DNA from: Paenibacillus phoenicis | Lineage (GTDB): Bacteria > Bacillota > Bacilli > Paenibacillales > Paenibacillaceae | Assembly: GCF_034718895.1 (NCBI RefSeq) | Contig: NZ_JAYERP010000001.1 | Coordinates: forward strand, 2,356,001-2,420,000 | Length of the DNA stretch: 64,000 bases | Direction of reading: 5' to 3' | In this document: one piece after another, positions 34,222-44,349 of the stretch | Layout: every line of letters starts with the position of its first letter | Position numbering within the stretch: position 1 is the first letter of the stretch | Program-made: the position numbers and the translations under genes | The notes under the pieces: model-generated | Database searches by the model: none | What the model was told of the DNA's origin: nothing | Seen by the model: the letters and a program-made list of their open reading frames with translations, nothing else

Positions 34222-35907
34222 ATGCCAGCCAAGAAAATGCGTTCTGATATGATCAAAAAAGGCTTCGACCGCGCGCCGCACCGCAGCTTGCTGCGTGCTG
34301 CAGGCGTGAAGGAAGAAGATTTCGGCAAACCGTTTATCGCGGTCTGCAACTCTTATATCGATATCGTGCCTGGACATGTGCACTTACAAGAGTTCGGTAA
34401 AATCGTTAAGGAAGCGATCCGCGAAGCGGGCGGCGTTCCGTTTGAATTCAATACCATTGGTGTAGACGACGGGATCGCGATGGGACACATTGGGATGCGT
34501 TATTCCCTGCCAAGCCGGGAAATCATCGCCGACTCGCTCGAGACTGTAGTTTCCGCGCACTGGTTCGACGGGATGGTTTGCATTCCGAACTGCGACAAAA
34601 TCACGCCAGGGATGATGATGGGCGCCTTGCGCGTCAATATCCCAACCGTCTTTGTCAGCGGCGGTCCAATGAAAGCCGGCGTCGACAGCAAAGGACGCAG
34701 ATTGTCCTTGACCTCCGTCTTTGAAGGCGTTGGCGCCCACCAAGCCGGACAAATCAGCGACAAGGACTTGCTCGAACTGGAACAATACGGCTGTCCGACC
34801 TGCGGTTCGTGTTCCGGTATGTTCACGGCCAACTCGATGAACTGCCTCGCTGAAGCGCTGGGCTTGGCGCTGCCGGGGAACGGCACCATCCTCGCTGTCG
34901 CCGAAGAGCGCCGCGAATTCGTCCGGAAGTCTGCGCAGCAGCTGATGAAGCTGATCGAGCTTGATCTGAAACCGCGCGACATCGTGACGAAGGAATCGAT
35001 CGACAACGCTTTTGCGCTGGATATGGCTATGGGCGGCTCCACGAACACCGTCCTGCATACGCTGGCTTTGGCCCAAGAAGCAGGAATCGATTACCCGCTG
35101 GAACGGATCAATGAAGTGGCCAACCGCGTGCCGCATATTGCAAAGCTGGCTCCGGCGTCCGATATCTTTATCGAAGACGTGCATCGGGCTGGCGGTGTCA
35201 GCGCCGTGCTCAACGAGCTGCTGAAGAAGCCGGGAGCCATCTACGGCGATCAAATCACCGTTACCGGCAAAACGCTCGCCGAGAACGTCGCCGGATGCGA
35301 AATCCTCGACCACAACGTCATCCGTCCGATCGACAATCCGCATTCCGAGAAAGGCGGACTTGCTATCCTGTATGGTAACCTGGCGCCGGAAGGCTCAGTC
35401 ATCAAGGTGGGAGCTGTTGACCCTTCGGTTGGCGGATATCATAAAGGCCCGGCGATCTGCTTCGACTCGCAGGAAGAAGCGCTCGAAGGGATCGCGAACG
35501 GTAAAGTCAAAGAGGGTTGCGTTGTTGTCATCCGCTATGAAGGACCAAAGGGCGGTCCAGGCATGCCTGAAATGCTGGCTCCAACGTCGCAGATCGTCGG
35601 CATGGGTCTGGGCGCGAAGGTCGGTCTGATCACCGACGGACGCTTCTCCGGCGCTTCCCGCGGAATCAGCATCGGTCATATCTCTCCTGAGGCTGCTGAA
35701 GGCGGCCCAATCGCTTTCGTTGAAGACGGCGACATCATCGAGCTGGACTTGAATAACCGCAAAATCGAGCTGCATGTCAGCGATGAAGAGCTCGCTCGCC
35801 GCAAAGCCAATTGGAAAGGCTTTGAGCCGAAGGTCAAAACCGGTTATCTGGCCCGTTATTCCAAACTGGTCACCAACGCCAGCTCCGGCGGCGTGATGAA
35901 AATTTAA
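34222..35907 (+). CDS. ilvD: Dihydroxy-acid dehydratase
   Basis: A 561-residue enzyme, typical length; ATG 34222 follows GGGAGG and GGAG. Iron-sulfur cluster cysteines are in [25 protein letters not shown] and [19 protein letters not shown]. It dehydrates dihydroxy-isovalerate and dihydroxy-methylvalerate in valine and isoleucine synthesis. No other ilv gene is adjacent, so ilvD is a lone gene here, with a strong terminator after it. Confidence 0.97.
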   Translation: MPAKKMRSDMIKKGFDRAPHRSLLRAAGVKEEDFGKPFIAVCNSYIDIVPGHVHLQEFGKIVKEAIREAGGVPFEFNTIGVDDGIAMGHIGMRYSLPSREIIADSLETVVSAHWFDGMVCIPNCDKITPGMMMGALRVNIPTVFVSGGPMKAGVDSKGRRLSLTSVFEGVGAHQAGQISDKDLLELEQYGCPTCGSCSGMFTANSMNCLAEALGLALPGNGTILAVAEERREFVRKSAQQLMKLIELDLKPRDIVTKESIDNAFALDMAMGGSTNTVLHTLALAQEAGIDYPLERINEVANRVPHIAKLAPASDIFIEDVHRAGGVSAVLNELLKKPGAIYGDQITVTGKTLAENVAGCEILDHNVIRPIDNPHSEKGGLAILYGNLAPEGSVIKVGAVDPSVGGYHKGPAICFDSQEEALEGIANGKVKEGCVVVIRYEGPKGGPGMPEMLAPTSQIVGMGLGAKVGLITDGRFSGASRGISIGHISPEAAEGGPIAFVEDGDIIELDLNNRKIELHVSDEELARRKANWKGFEPKVKTGYLARYSKLVTNASSGGVMKI

Positions 35908-35920
35908 TTTAGCTTAACTC

Positions 35921-35964
35921 AAAAGGCCGTACCCGGATCATTTTAGATTCGGGTACGGCCTTTT
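35921..35964 (+). terminator. Strong terminator of ilvD
   Basis: A perfect 15-bp inverted repeat AAAAGGCCGTACCCG / CGGGTACGGCCTTTT with TTTTCTTTT following; it can act on both strands. Confidence 0.92.
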
Positions 35965-35999
35965 CTTTTAGAGTTAACAAAAATAATGGATAAGAGCGA

Positions 36000-37421
36000 T
36001 TAACGCGTAGGCAAGGATACGCTAAGCAAAGACTCCTCTTCCACGGCCTCCGGCTTCTCATCCACCGTATGGCTGCTGCGATGCGAGCCGTTCTCGGCGA
36101 ACCGCTCCAACAACACATCCATCGGCATCACGATCATCTTCGGTACCAGCTCCTGAGGTTGCTCTTTTAATCTTGAGGTACCGGCAGGGTGAATAACACT
36201 CATTAATAATTTCAAATAGATTTTCGTCGAGCTGGCAAACCAGCCCTTCGGTAAATCCTTAATTATAAACCCAAATTGCTCCGGACCCCGGTTAATCATG
36301 CTGACGCCATACAGCGCCTTAACGTCTTTTAACTCAGGATGCTCGATCACATATTTGGCAAAAATGGGTAGTGTCTTCTCCATTTTGCGGATCATTTGAA
36401 TCGCCAAATGCACGCTTGTTCTGGAGCGAGCCCCATACTCAAACAATTTTTTGTTGTCAAAATGAAGCTCCATCACTTGATCTCCAGATTCCAATGTCTT
36501 CCCATTGTTCATCGCCACCGGCTCTCCATGATAGGATCGGACTCGGAAATGAAGGAAAGGATCCTCCGGTTCGGGAGCTTTCAATTGAAAAAGGATGTGG
36601 AAGATCTTCTCCCAAACGAGCCATAAGGCTACGATACATCGCTTAAACCAGGTAATCTTCACTGGCGTTCTCCCCTTCGGCGTTGCAGTTTCAACCCGTT
36701 TGCCTTGAAGCTTGGCCTCTTCCGTCGCCTGAATCAATTCATCAATGCGGATGCTTCGCAATCCGCGGCGATCCGCTTCCGTCAGCACGCGCTCGAGCGC
36801 GATCAGCATTTCCGCCGGCGCTCCGGTGTTCGCGCCTAGTGTGGCACCACAGTCGTGCAGGAGAAAGACCTCACCGCCCCGCAGCTTCTTCAGCATACGC
36901 TCCGTTAACCGGTCAGCGCCGACCTTGACCCGCCAATCGCCGAACATAGCCGACCACAGCACGATCTGTGTATTGCCGCGGTTCGCAAAATCAAACAAGT
37001 TGACAATGCCCCACGGCGGACGATAGTAATGAGAATTGAAGCCCGTCACGTCATGGATGATCTGATTCGTCTTCTGAATCTGCTTCTTGACGGCCGCCGG
37101 CCCCATGAGCCAATTGGTTTTGTGCACATAGTTGTGCGACCCTATCAAATGGCCTTCCTCATGAATCCGTTTAATCAATTCGGGGTGTCTCTCCGCATTG
37201 GAACCAACGAGGAAAAACGTTGCTTTCGCTCCGTGGCGCTTGAGCAGATCAAGCAATTGTGGAGTATATTTCGGATCGGGACCATCGTCGAACGTTAGCG
37301 CAAACGCCTTCTCGCTGATCCCGCGCTTAAATACGCGAAAACCGAAAATCCGAGTGATCAATCCGGGTATAAAAGCGTACAGCGTAGAGATATAAAATAA
37401 CCATAGCAGCAAAGTCTCCAT
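36000..37421 (-). CDS. Membrane-anchored polysaccharide deacetylase fused to a YkoP-like C-terminal domain
   Basis: A 473-residue protein; ATG 37421 is chosen because GTGGGG lies upstream and it opens with a membrane segment (METLLLWLFYISTLYAF). Residues 35-230 form a NodB deacetylase with the catalytic FALTFDDGPDPKYTP, IGSHNYVH metal histidines, YYRPPWG and FLLHDCG. A linker leads to a second domain (about 260-450: ITWFKRCIVALWLVWEKIFH; HFRVRSYHGEP; LHFDNKKLFEYG) that resembles YkoP. Peptidoglycan or extracellular glycan deacetylation is likely. The function of the second domain is unknown. The PBP gene lies 127 bases upstream. Confidence 0.85.
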   Translation of the reverse strand: METLLLWLFYISTLYAFIPGLITRIFGFRVFKRGISEKAFALTFDDGPDPKYTPQLLDLLKRHGAKATFFLVGSNAERHPELIKRIHEEGHLIGSHNYVHKTNWLMGPAAVKKQIQKTNQIIHDVTGFNSHYYRPPWGIVNLFDFANRGNTQIVLWSAMFGDWRVKVGADRLTERMLKKLRGGEVFLLHDCGATLGANTGAPAEMLIALERVLTEADRRGLRSIRIDELIQATEEAKLQGKRVETATPKGRTPVKITWFKRCIVALWLVWEKIFHILFQLKAPEPEDPFLHFRVRSYHGEPVAMNNGKTLESGDQVMELHFDNKKLFEYGARSRTSVHLAIQMIRKMEKTLPIFAKYVIEHPELKDVKALYGVSMINRGPEQFGFIIKDLPKGWFASSTKIYLKLLMSVIHPAGTSRLKEQPQELVPKMIVMPMDVLLERFAENGSHRSSHTVDEKPEAVEEESLLSVSLPTR

Positions 37422-37548
37422 ATGCTTTCCCCACTTTTCTATGATCAATGACTTTGGCATGCTCCGTGAAAAGCATAGCATCTACACTATTTTATCACAG
37501 ACATCTTCAGTTTAGGCGCATTTTTTTGGGGAAGGCATAGGGAATCGG

Positions 37549-39333
37549 TCAACTTTCCGCAGCCAGTAAATCCATTGTTCGCCGGAACAATTCGGCGGCC
37601 AGATGCTTGGATCCTTCCGGCTGGTTTTGAACGAGGACGGCGACAGCATACTTGGGGTGATGGGTCGGTCCGTAACCGATAAACCATTGATGATTCAGCT
37701 GCTTATGATTCTTTACAACCTCAGCTGTTCCCGATTTTCCAGCCAACGGCCATTTGGCTTTCTGCAAAGTTCGCCCGGTGCCGTCTGTGACAACCAGCCT
37801 CATCATGGACAACAGCCGTTGTGCTGTTTGCGGAGTAATTTGTCCAGCGGAGGAGGGCGAAGCTTGAACCGGCAATGCGGAGAGCAGCGAACCTTCCTTA
37901 TAACGGATCTCGCTGACTAAGCGGGGCGCCATAACCTGTCCGCCGTGGAGCAAAGTAACAACCAGATTGGCCGCTTGCAGTGGAGAGACAAGCACGTCCC
38001 GCTGACCAATCGCTGTCTGTGCCCGCACCCCGCCGTCCGCCGCCGCCAGATTGCTAAAGACCGCCCCGGCTTCTTCCTGATCCAGCGGCCGCAAGGAATC
38101 CCCTCCAAGGAAGGACGGATCGTGCCAGCCCACGGTGCGCCCCAGCCCCAGCTTGGCGGCTGTCCGGGCAATCGCCTCCGCACTCAGCCGTTCTCCCAGT
38201 GTGGCGAATACCACGTTACACGACCTCGCAAAGCCTTCCTCCAGCGTAAGGTTTCCATGTCCGCCTTCCTTCCAGCATGACAAGCCGTATTTTCCGTAAT
38301 GCCCGCTGCAGTGGAACATCTCCCCGGGAAATGTCACCTGCTCCTCCAGTGCAGCCGCCGCAATCACCGTCTTAAAAATCGAACCCGGCACACTGGCCTT
38401 AACCGCCTTATTACTCCAGTTCTCTGCTGCCGGATCAACGTGATGCGGATCGTAGAAAGGCAGCGATACCATCGAGACGATATCGGCGGTTTTGGCGTCC
38501 AGCACGACCACTGCTCCATCCGTCACTTTCATCTCATCCGCTAACCGCTCGATTTTTTGTTGGAGGGTGTCATCAACTGTCGTTTGGATTTGCAACGGAT
38601 AGTATCGGCTAGCCTCCGCATTCACCCGCGTCCCCATCCCAACTAGCGGATCCTTGCGGCCATCAACCGTGTAGGCCGCTCTGACGCTGCCGATTCCACG
38701 GAGCAAGTTATCCAGCGTTTTCTCCAACCCCGAAGCTCCAACCTGCAGCGTTAACGCGAAGTCCGGTTGGTGCTTATCTTCTCGCAACTTACGGATGATG
38801 TCCGGCCGTTGCGTCACGAAGCCAAGCCATTGATTCCCCCGTTCGCCCGGCCCGTAACGCGTCATATACGGCAGCACCTCCAGCCCTTCCAAATGAGGCA
38901 AAGAACGGGCTATCTCTTCGCTGAGCCGAAGCGGTTCCCCCGGCTCCCCGCCAGGCTTGGGCCAGACGTAAGGGCGCTCCAACTGTTCCCACTTCCTTTG
39001 GAGTTCGGGAATCGTTGTCCCCAATACGGCCGCCAATCCGGTAAGCTGATCTGCTGCGGGCAACTTGCGGACAGGGAACAGAATTGGTGTCCATCCGACT
39101 TCGCCCGTCAGCGCCTTTCCGTTGCGATCAACAAGTTGACCTCGCCCCGGATCCAACTCAATACTCTCTTCCCGTTGCCGGACGGCGAGTTCATTGATTG
39201 TCTTGCCGCTTACGGTCACCGCCTTAAACGCTGAAGCCATCTGAATCCAAGCGATCCGCAGCGCAAATAGTCCCAGCACCGCCGCAAAGGAAAGTAACAG
39301 ATAAAATATCCGTTTTTTGCGCAATAACGACAT
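37549..39333 (-). CDS. Class B penicillin-binding protein (transpeptidase)
   Basis: A 594-residue protein with one N-terminal membrane anchor (residues 9-30). Residues 50-230 are a PBP dimerisation-like domain beginning DPGRGQLVDRNGKAL. The transpeptidase domain has SxxK as PGSIFK (Ser318, Lys321), SxN as SCN (371-373) and KTG as KSG in AGKSGTAEVV near residue 535. There is no glycosyltransferase domain. It crosslinks peptidoglycan; whether it serves vegetative growth or sporulation is not clear. It precedes a deacetylase gene on the same strand, suggesting a cell-wall pair. Confidence 0.93.
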   Translation of the reverse strand: MSLLRKKRIFYLLLSFAAVLGLFALRIAWIQMASAFKAVTVSGKTINELAVRQREESIELDPGRGQLVDRNGKALTGEVGWTPILFPVRKLPAADQLTGLAAVLGTTIPELQRKWEQLERPYVWPKPGGEPGEPLRLSEEIARSLPHLEGLEVLPYMTRYGPGERGNQWLGFVTQRPDIIRKLREDKHQPDFALTLQVGASGLEKTLDNLLRGIGSVRAAYTVDGRKDPLVGMGTRVNAEASRYYPLQIQTTVDDTLQQKIERLADEMKVTDGAVVVLDAKTADIVSMVSLPFYDPHHVDPAAENWSNKAVKASVPGSIFKTVIAAAALEEQVTFPGEMFHCSGHYGKYGLSCWKEGGHGNLTLEEGFARSCNVVFATLGERLSAEAIARTAAKLGLGRTVGWHDPSFLGGDSLRPLDQEEAGAVFSNLAAADGGVRAQTAIGQRDVLVSPLQAANLVVTLLHGGQVMAPRLVSEIRYKEGSLLSALPVQASPSSAGQITPQTAQRLLSMMRLVVTDGTGRTLQKAKWPLAGKSGTAEVVKNHKQLNHQWFIGYGPTHHPKYAVAVLVQNQPEGSKHLAAELFRRTMDLLAAES

Positions 39334-39417
39334 CGTTCGCCCTCCATTCTGTTCCCATTATTTCCTGGGAAAAGTCGGGCTAAACAAACACCAAGCTATC
39401 TTGATCCCCTGCAAAGT

Positions 39418-39457
39418 AAAAGCCCGGCTGCACCTGCATCGCAGATGAGCCGGGCTT
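39418..39457 (-). terminator. Terminator of the chemoreceptor gene
   Basis: AGCCCGGCT / AGCCGGGCT stem with an inner CTGC-ATC-GCAG hairpin, then TTTTAC on the minus strand. It lies about 65 bases past the stop at 39522. Confidence 0.7.
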
Positions 39458-39521
39458 CTCCCCGCCCCCGGAACCCTCGGGGATGGGCCAAGCTTTGATT
39501 TCCGTCGCTTAAGCCTGCTAT

Positions 39522-41699
39522 CTATACGGTGAATTTCGACAACGACTCTTTCAAGCCAGCCGACACATTCTCCAGTTTGTTTGACAGCTGTACCAGTTGA
39601 TCGCCGACCGTTTGCTGTTCGCTGGAGAGCGATGCAACCTCTTCGGACGTGGCGGACGATTGCTGTGCGACGGCACTGACGTTGCTCATCGCTTCCGACA
39701 AGACCGCTTGCGATTCGTTTAGCTGGTCGATGGAAGCCGTTACGGAATCCAGGTGACGCACGAAGCCTTCCATTTGTTGCTGCACCGATACGAAAATTTG
39801 GTTGGTTTCCTGCACCGATGCGATTTGCTCTTGGAAGATCGGGCTCGCCTCGGACAAGGTCTTCACCGTTTCATTCATCTCTTTCTGAATCGTATCTGTG
39901 ATTTCGCCGACCATGGTGATCGACTGACGCGACTGATCGGCCAGTTGGCGAATTTCATCGGCAACGACCATAAATCCGCGGCCTGCAGCACCTGCGCGGG
40001 CTGCTTCAATCGTAGCATTAAGCGACAGGATATTCGTTTGCTGCGTAATGTTCTGCATGACATCAAGCACTTTCAAGACGGAGCCAGTGCTTGCTTTGAG
40101 CGAGTCGACCTTGGCGGTCAAAGCGTTGATCATTTCGACCGTCATATTGGTTTTCTCCATCAATCCGTTCAAATACTGAGTCCCTTGCTGACTGGACTTC
40201 TCCACCTGACGAGCCGAAATCTCCATCTCTTTGTTCGATTGGACAACGCGTTCCATTTGCCGGGAAATATTCTCGGTCAGCTCATTACCGCGTTCCGCTT
40301 CGTTAGCCAGGCTGGTTGCCCCGTTAGCAATTTCTTCAGTCGCCACGGCGATTTCTTTCGCAGACAACGCCGTTTTGTTCGACGCTTGTGTCAATTCAGC
40401 AGCCGTATCCAATACATCCTGTGCGGAGTTATTGGTTTGCTTAACGAGGGCTGTGATATTTTCCATCATCACATTAAAGCTTACTGCCAATTGACCAATT
40501 TCATCTTTCGATTTCGTGTTCATCCGAACGTTCAGATTCCCTTTGGAGCCTTCCTCCATCAGGTTTCTCAGCTTGCCAAGCGGATAAGCGATCATCCGAA
40601 CCATCCATACCCCGATCAGAATGGCAATGATCGCAACCACGATCAGCGAGAAGATCGTAAACATCAGAATGCGATTTGCGCTCTTCGTCAGTTCAGCCGT
40701 ATCGACGGTACCGATTAACTTCCAGCCGGACGACTGGGTGCTATAGGAAGCAAGGACAGCGTTGCCGTTGGCATCCTTCGTCCGGAAAGTACCCGAAGCC
40801 TCGGTGGCTTGTCCCATATCAAATTCGGACGGATTTCCTTGATCTCTTTCAACGGAAGAACCTACAACGATGTTATCTTGAGTCACCATTTGCAGCTTGG
40901 AGTTATTCCCCAGCTTAACCTCTTTCAAATAGCCGTCTAGGATTTCCAGGTTGATATCAGCAATCAGAATAAAGCGTTTCATGCTGTTAACGCTCTGTAC
41001 CGAGCGAGCTAAACGGAAGACTTCCGTGCCCTTACCTTTCGATGGCACTTGCATCCATAAAGTTTTAGTGGCGCTGGTCAGATCTTTAAACCAGGCTTCT
41101 TCCCGCACGGTATCCAAGAACGTGACATCGGCACTGCCCGAAGTGACGTCGTCCACAACGTTGTCAGCCGACAACATGTAAACGGCGGAAACCCCCTTCG
41201 TGGAGAAGGTCAACGTATTCAGACGTGTTCTCATTTTGTTGGTTGCCGTAAACTTGTCATAATCCGAAATGTTCGCCAACGAAGCATCCATGATTGCATT
41301 TTGCATCTCATCGTCCAAGAACATTTGCTGAAGGTTCTCCTCATACTTCTGCATGACAATATCTAGCTTCTGCGAGGTTTGAACGATGGTCTGCAGGTTG
41401 GCTTGTTCCGCATTGTCCTGAATGGTTCCCTTCGCCATTTGGGAGGACATAATCCCGATCGTCAGGACGAAAAACATGATTGCGACAAAGAAGATCAGGA
41501 ACAACCGTACCCCTACTGCTTTCGCGGGGTTGAATTGTTTCGGCAGCTTGTCCAGCAAATTAGCCAGTAAAGCTTTGGTATCTCGCGTTGCTTTTCCTCC
41601 TGGCTGAACCGCCTTGGATTTCGTCCGCTCTCCCTTTTGTTTCTTTTCCTTCTTTTTGCTGTTGGTTTCTTGGTCCTCGTTCTTCGGAACCAGACTCAT
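39522..41699 (-). CDS. Methyl-accepting chemotaxis protein
   Basis: A 725-residue transducer; ATG 41699 follows GGTGGGTG. Residues 1-70 are an unusually long Lys-rich cytoplasmic tail (NSKKKEKKQKGERTKSK). A membrane segment near 80-105 leads into an extracellular Cache-type sensor, a second membrane segment near 350 (ILMFTIFSLIVVAIIAILIG), a HAMP domain (YPLGKLRNLMEEGSKGNLNV) and the signalling coiled coil with the hairpin tip NILSLNATIEAARAGAAGRG. The ligand is unknown. A flagellar sigma-D-type promoter lies upstream. Confidence 0.95.
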   Translation of the reverse strand: MSLVPKNEDQETNSKKKEKKQKGERTKSKAVQPGGKATRDTKALLANLLDKLPKQFNPAKAVGVRLFLIFFVAIMFFVLTIGIMSSQMAKGTIQDNAEQANLQTIVQTSQKLDIVMQKYEENLQQMFLDDEMQNAIMDASLANISDYDKFTATNKMRTRLNTLTFSTKGVSAVYMLSADNVVDDVTSGSADVTFLDTVREEAWFKDLTSATKTLWMQVPSKGKGTEVFRLARSVQSVNSMKRFILIADINLEILDGYLKEVKLGNNSKLQMVTQDNIVVGSSVERDQGNPSEFDMGQATEASGTFRTKDANGNAVLASYSTQSSGWKLIGTVDTAELTKSANRILMFTIFSLIVVAIIAILIGVWMVRMIAYPLGKLRNLMEEGSKGNLNVRMNTKSKDEIGQLAVSFNVMMENITALVKQTNNSAQDVLDTAAELTQASNKTALSAKEIAVATEEIANGATSLANEAERGNELTENISRQMERVVQSNKEMEISARQVEKSSQQGTQYLNGLMEKTNMTVEMINALTAKVDSLKASTGSVLKVLDVMQNITQQTNILSLNATIEAARAGAAGRGFMVVADEIRQLADQSRQSITMVGEITDTIQKEMNETVKTLSEASPIFQEQIASVQETNQIFVSVQQQMEGFVRHLDSVTASIDQLNESQAVLSEAMSNVSAVAQQSSATSEEVASLSSEQQTVGDQLVQLSNKLENVSAGLKESLSKFTV

Positions 41700-41832
41700 G
41701 TTGATCACCCACCACTCATAATAGTTGCAGACCTCAATTTTTAGGCTTGAGGTCATACATAATGCTGTTGGTTTCTCACATTTCTCGTCAGCTATTGAAA
41801 ATATTCGACAATACCTGACGTTCTCCTCTATA

Positions 41833-41860
41833 ATATCGGTTTCATATGTGGTGGATTTTA
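41833..41860 (-). promoter_or_regulatory. Candidate sigma-D (flagellar) promoter of the chemoreceptor
   Basis: On the minus strand TAAA (41860-41857), a 15-16 base spacer and ACCGATAT (41840-41833) match the sigma-D pattern TAAA-N15-GCCGATAT with one mismatch. Transcription would begin about 125 bases before the start codon. Confidence 0.6.
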
Positions 41861-41881
41861 AATAATATTGACAAAAGTCAC

Positions 41882-41918
41882 AAAAAAGGGCCTTTCGTCC
41901 TAGAAACGAACAGGCCCT
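41882..41918 (-). terminator. Terminator of the trhP1-trhP2 transcript
   Basis: AGGGCCT / AGGCCCT outer stem and TTCGTT / GACGAA inner stem followed by TTTTTT on the minus strand, 21 bases past the trhP2 stop. Confidence 0.85.
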
Positions 41919-41939
41919 AAAGCATATTGATTTTTTCCA

Positions 41940-43274
41940 TTACTTTCTTTTACGCATCATATCGAAATAGGAAACCGGTTGGTCCACCTTCATTTGGATC
42001 CGCTGCAGCGGGTGGCGGGCGGCATCCAATTCATTGCCGTCTTCGTCGTAGATGGTCCCGACCTTCTGCTTAAAGAACGTCCCGTTTGGACCAAAAAATT
42101 CGACTTCTTGTCCCGGTTTGAAATGGTTGCGCTGCTGGATCGTTGCCATTCCCGTCGATTCGTCATACGCCATCACCAATCCGGCAAAATCATAAGGCGC
42201 CGCCTTCTCTTCCGGTTCGTAAATATGATCTTCATGATCCGGCGTATCGTAGAAAAATCCGGTATTCAGCGGCCGGTTCGCCGCTTTGTTGATTTCTTCG
42301 ATCCACTCCGGCTTCAAGACGTAATTGTCCGGATCCGCCATGTAAGCATCAATCGCTTGGCGATAGACATTCACCACCGTCGCCACATAGTGGATGGACT
42401 TCATCCGCCCTTCGATTTTGAAACTGTCTACCCCGACGTCGATGAGATCAGGAATATGCTCAATCATGCACAAGTCCTTCGATCCCATCGTAAATGCATG
42501 ATCGTTTTCCTCAAACATCGGTAGCTGAGTTACGCCAAGACGGAACTTCTCCAGTACCCTGTTATCGCGGGCTTCTTCCTCGGAAATCCATTCGCCATCC
42601 GCACGGGCGTCCGTGAACAGGTCGTATTTCCAACGGCAGGATTGGCAGCAACCCCCACGGTTGGAGTCACGGTCGGTAAAATGGTTGGACAACACGCAGC
42701 GTCCCGAGTACGAGGAGCACATCGCGCCATGAATAAACGCCTCGATCTCGATGTCGACATGACGTTTAATTTCCTCGATTTCCTCAAGGCTGGTCTCCCG
42801 TCCCAGTACGACCCGCGGCAAGCCTTGGTCTTTCCAGAATTGTACCGCTTGCCAGTTCACCGTCGATTGCTGAGTACTCAGGTGAACCTCCAGTTCGGGG
42901 ACGACCCGCTTCGCGGTCTCTATGATCACCGGGTCGGCGACGATAATGGCAGCGATGCCTACCTCGTATAAATTACGCAAATACTCCTCGATGCCCTCCA
43001 GATCCTCATTATGGGCATAAATATTCGTGGCGACAAACACCTTGGCGCCGTACTTCTTGGCAAATTCCACGCCTTCCCGCATTTCTTCAAAGCTGAAATT
43101 ATCTGCATTGGAACGAAGGCCGTATTGTTGTCCCCCGATATACACGGCATCGGCGCCGTAATGGACAGCGAATTTCAGCTTCTCAAGATTGCCTGCCGGG
43201 GCAAGCAGCTCGGGTTTCGCCAGCCGATAACGTTTTCCCGTATATTTCGGGATATGCTTCTCCGCAGTTTGCAT
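41940..43274 (-). CDS. trhP2: tRNA hydroxylation protein TrhP2 (peptidase U32 family, YrrO)
   Basis: A 444-residue protein. The U32 signature region reads IEAFIHGAMCSSYSGRCVLS with further cysteines in GGCCQSCRWKYDL, consistent with an iron-sulfur site. In Bacillus, YrrN and YrrO (TrhP1/TrhP2) hydroxylate uridine 34 of tRNAs with prephenate-dependent chemistry. It lies 75 bases downstream of trhP1 with the same gene order as Bacillus mltG-trhP1-trhP2. The old label protease is not supported. Confidence 0.92.
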   Translation of the reverse strand: MQTAEKHIPKYTGKRYRLAKPELLAPAGNLEKLKFAVHYGADAVYIGGQQYGLRSNADNFSFEEMREGVEFAKKYGAKVFVATNIYAHNEDLEGIEEYLRNLYEVGIAAIIVADPVIIETAKRVVPELEVHLSTQQSTVNWQAVQFWKDQGLPRVVLGRETSLEEIEEIKRHVDIEIEAFIHGAMCSSYSGRCVLSNHFTDRDSNRGGCCQSCRWKYDLFTDARADGEWISEEEARDNRVLEKFRLGVTQLPMFEENDHAFTMGSKDLCMIEHIPDLIDVGVDSFKIEGRMKSIHYVATVVNVYRQAIDAYMADPDNYVLKPEWIEEINKAANRPLNTGFFYDTPDHEDHIYEPEEKAAPYDFAGLVMAYDESTGMATIQQRNHFKPGQEVEFFGPNGTFFKQKVGTIYDEDGNELDAARHPLQRIQMKVDQPVSYFDMMRKRK

Positions 43275-43349
43275 CTTCGTTCACCTCTCATCATTTTTTG
43301 GGTTTTTAAATTTAAAATATAGGTCAAAAAAGTCGGCTTTTCAGCACTC

Positions 43350-44285
43350 TTAATAGACCTGTTCCTTATAAAAGAAGCCGAAGGTCAGCTCCCGCTCCGG
43401 ATCTTGAATCTCGCGAATGGCCTCAAGCCAGCTCTCATCGAGCTCATAGCCGTCCGGATCGCGGAAATAAGCTTCGATGGCTTGGCGATACGAAGCAATG
43501 ACCACTTCGTTATAGGATGCCGGCTTCAGCAGCGTCTCGATTTTGAAGCTGTCCACGCCAGCCGCCATCAGCAGGTGCAAATCCTCCAAGATACAAATAT
43601 CGTCCGAACTCATAATATGCGTTCCGTTGATATCCTCGAAGATCGGGAACTTCTCGTCCGGCCGTTCGGCCTCGATCAGGAACAGCCCACGGCTCATCCC
43701 CAGGTTGCTGTCCGGATCAACCGGCCGCCCTTGAGACACCATGTAGCTATGCACCAAGCGCCGCTTCGAGTGATAAATATTGGTCATTCCATGCACCTGA
43801 ACCTCTGCTTCGATGTTCAGCTTCGGAGGCATTGCAGTGATCTCGTCCATATTCAGCTCACGAGCGAGCACAACTCGGGAAGCTCCCTTCGTGCCCCAGT
43901 AATTGGCCGTGGCATAGTTGGTGGAGGTCATCTCCGCGTTCCAATGCAGCTTCAGCTGAGGCGCAACCGTGCGCACCGTTTGAAGCACGGCCGGGTCACC
44001 GAATTCAACGGCGTCTACGCCGCACTCCGCCAACTGCTTCACATAATCGGGCAACCCCTCCAGCATGTCATTGGTCATCAGGTTGTTCAGGCTAACATAA
44101 ATTTTAGCTCCGTACTGGCGCGCTACCTGAACCGCTTCAGCGATGTCTTGGGGCGTCATATCGCCAGGGAGACGCATTCCGTAGCGGGCTTCGCCAACCA
44201 GCGCCGCGTCAGCCCCTGCCGCAAAGTAGCGCTTCAGTTCTTCCAGCGAACCGGCAGGAACTAACAATTCCGGTTTTTTACTCAT
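43350..44285 (-). CDS. trhP1: tRNA hydroxylation protein TrhP1 (peptidase U32 family, YrrN)
   Basis: A 311-residue shorter member of the U32 family (MSKKPELLVPAGSLEELKRY; AALVGEARYGMRLPGDM). It retains VQVHGMTNIYHSKRRLVHSY where TrhP2 has its cysteines, so the metal-site cysteines are absent here, as in YrrN. It acts together with TrhP2 in 5-hydroxyuridine formation at tRNA position 34. It follows mltG by 64 bases. Confidence 0.9.
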   Translation of the reverse strand: MSKKPELLVPAGSLEELKRYFAAGADAALVGEARYGMRLPGDMTPQDIAEAVQVARQYGAKIYVSLNNLMTNDMLEGLPDYVKQLAECGVDAVEFGDPAVLQTVRTVAPQLKLHWNAEMTSTNYATANYWGTKGASRVVLARELNMDEITAMPPKLNIEAEVQVHGMTNIYHSKRRLVHSYMVSQGRPVDPDSNLGMSRGLFLIEAERPDEKFPIFEDINGTHIMSSDDICILEDLHLLMAAGVDSFKIETLLKPASYNEVVIASYRQAIEAYFRDPDGYELDESWLEAIREIQDPERELTFGFFYKEQVY

Positions 44286-44349
44286 GTTGATACTACCACC
44301 TTTAAAAGGTTGTTCAAAACGTTATCTACATTTTGAACTTCCACCTTAT

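Noticed and set aside
41940-44285. Label of collagenase-like proteases for the two U32 genes
   Set aside because: Sequence and gene order match Bacillus YrrN/YrrO, which act in tRNA 5-hydroxyuridine formation, so the protease label was not used.
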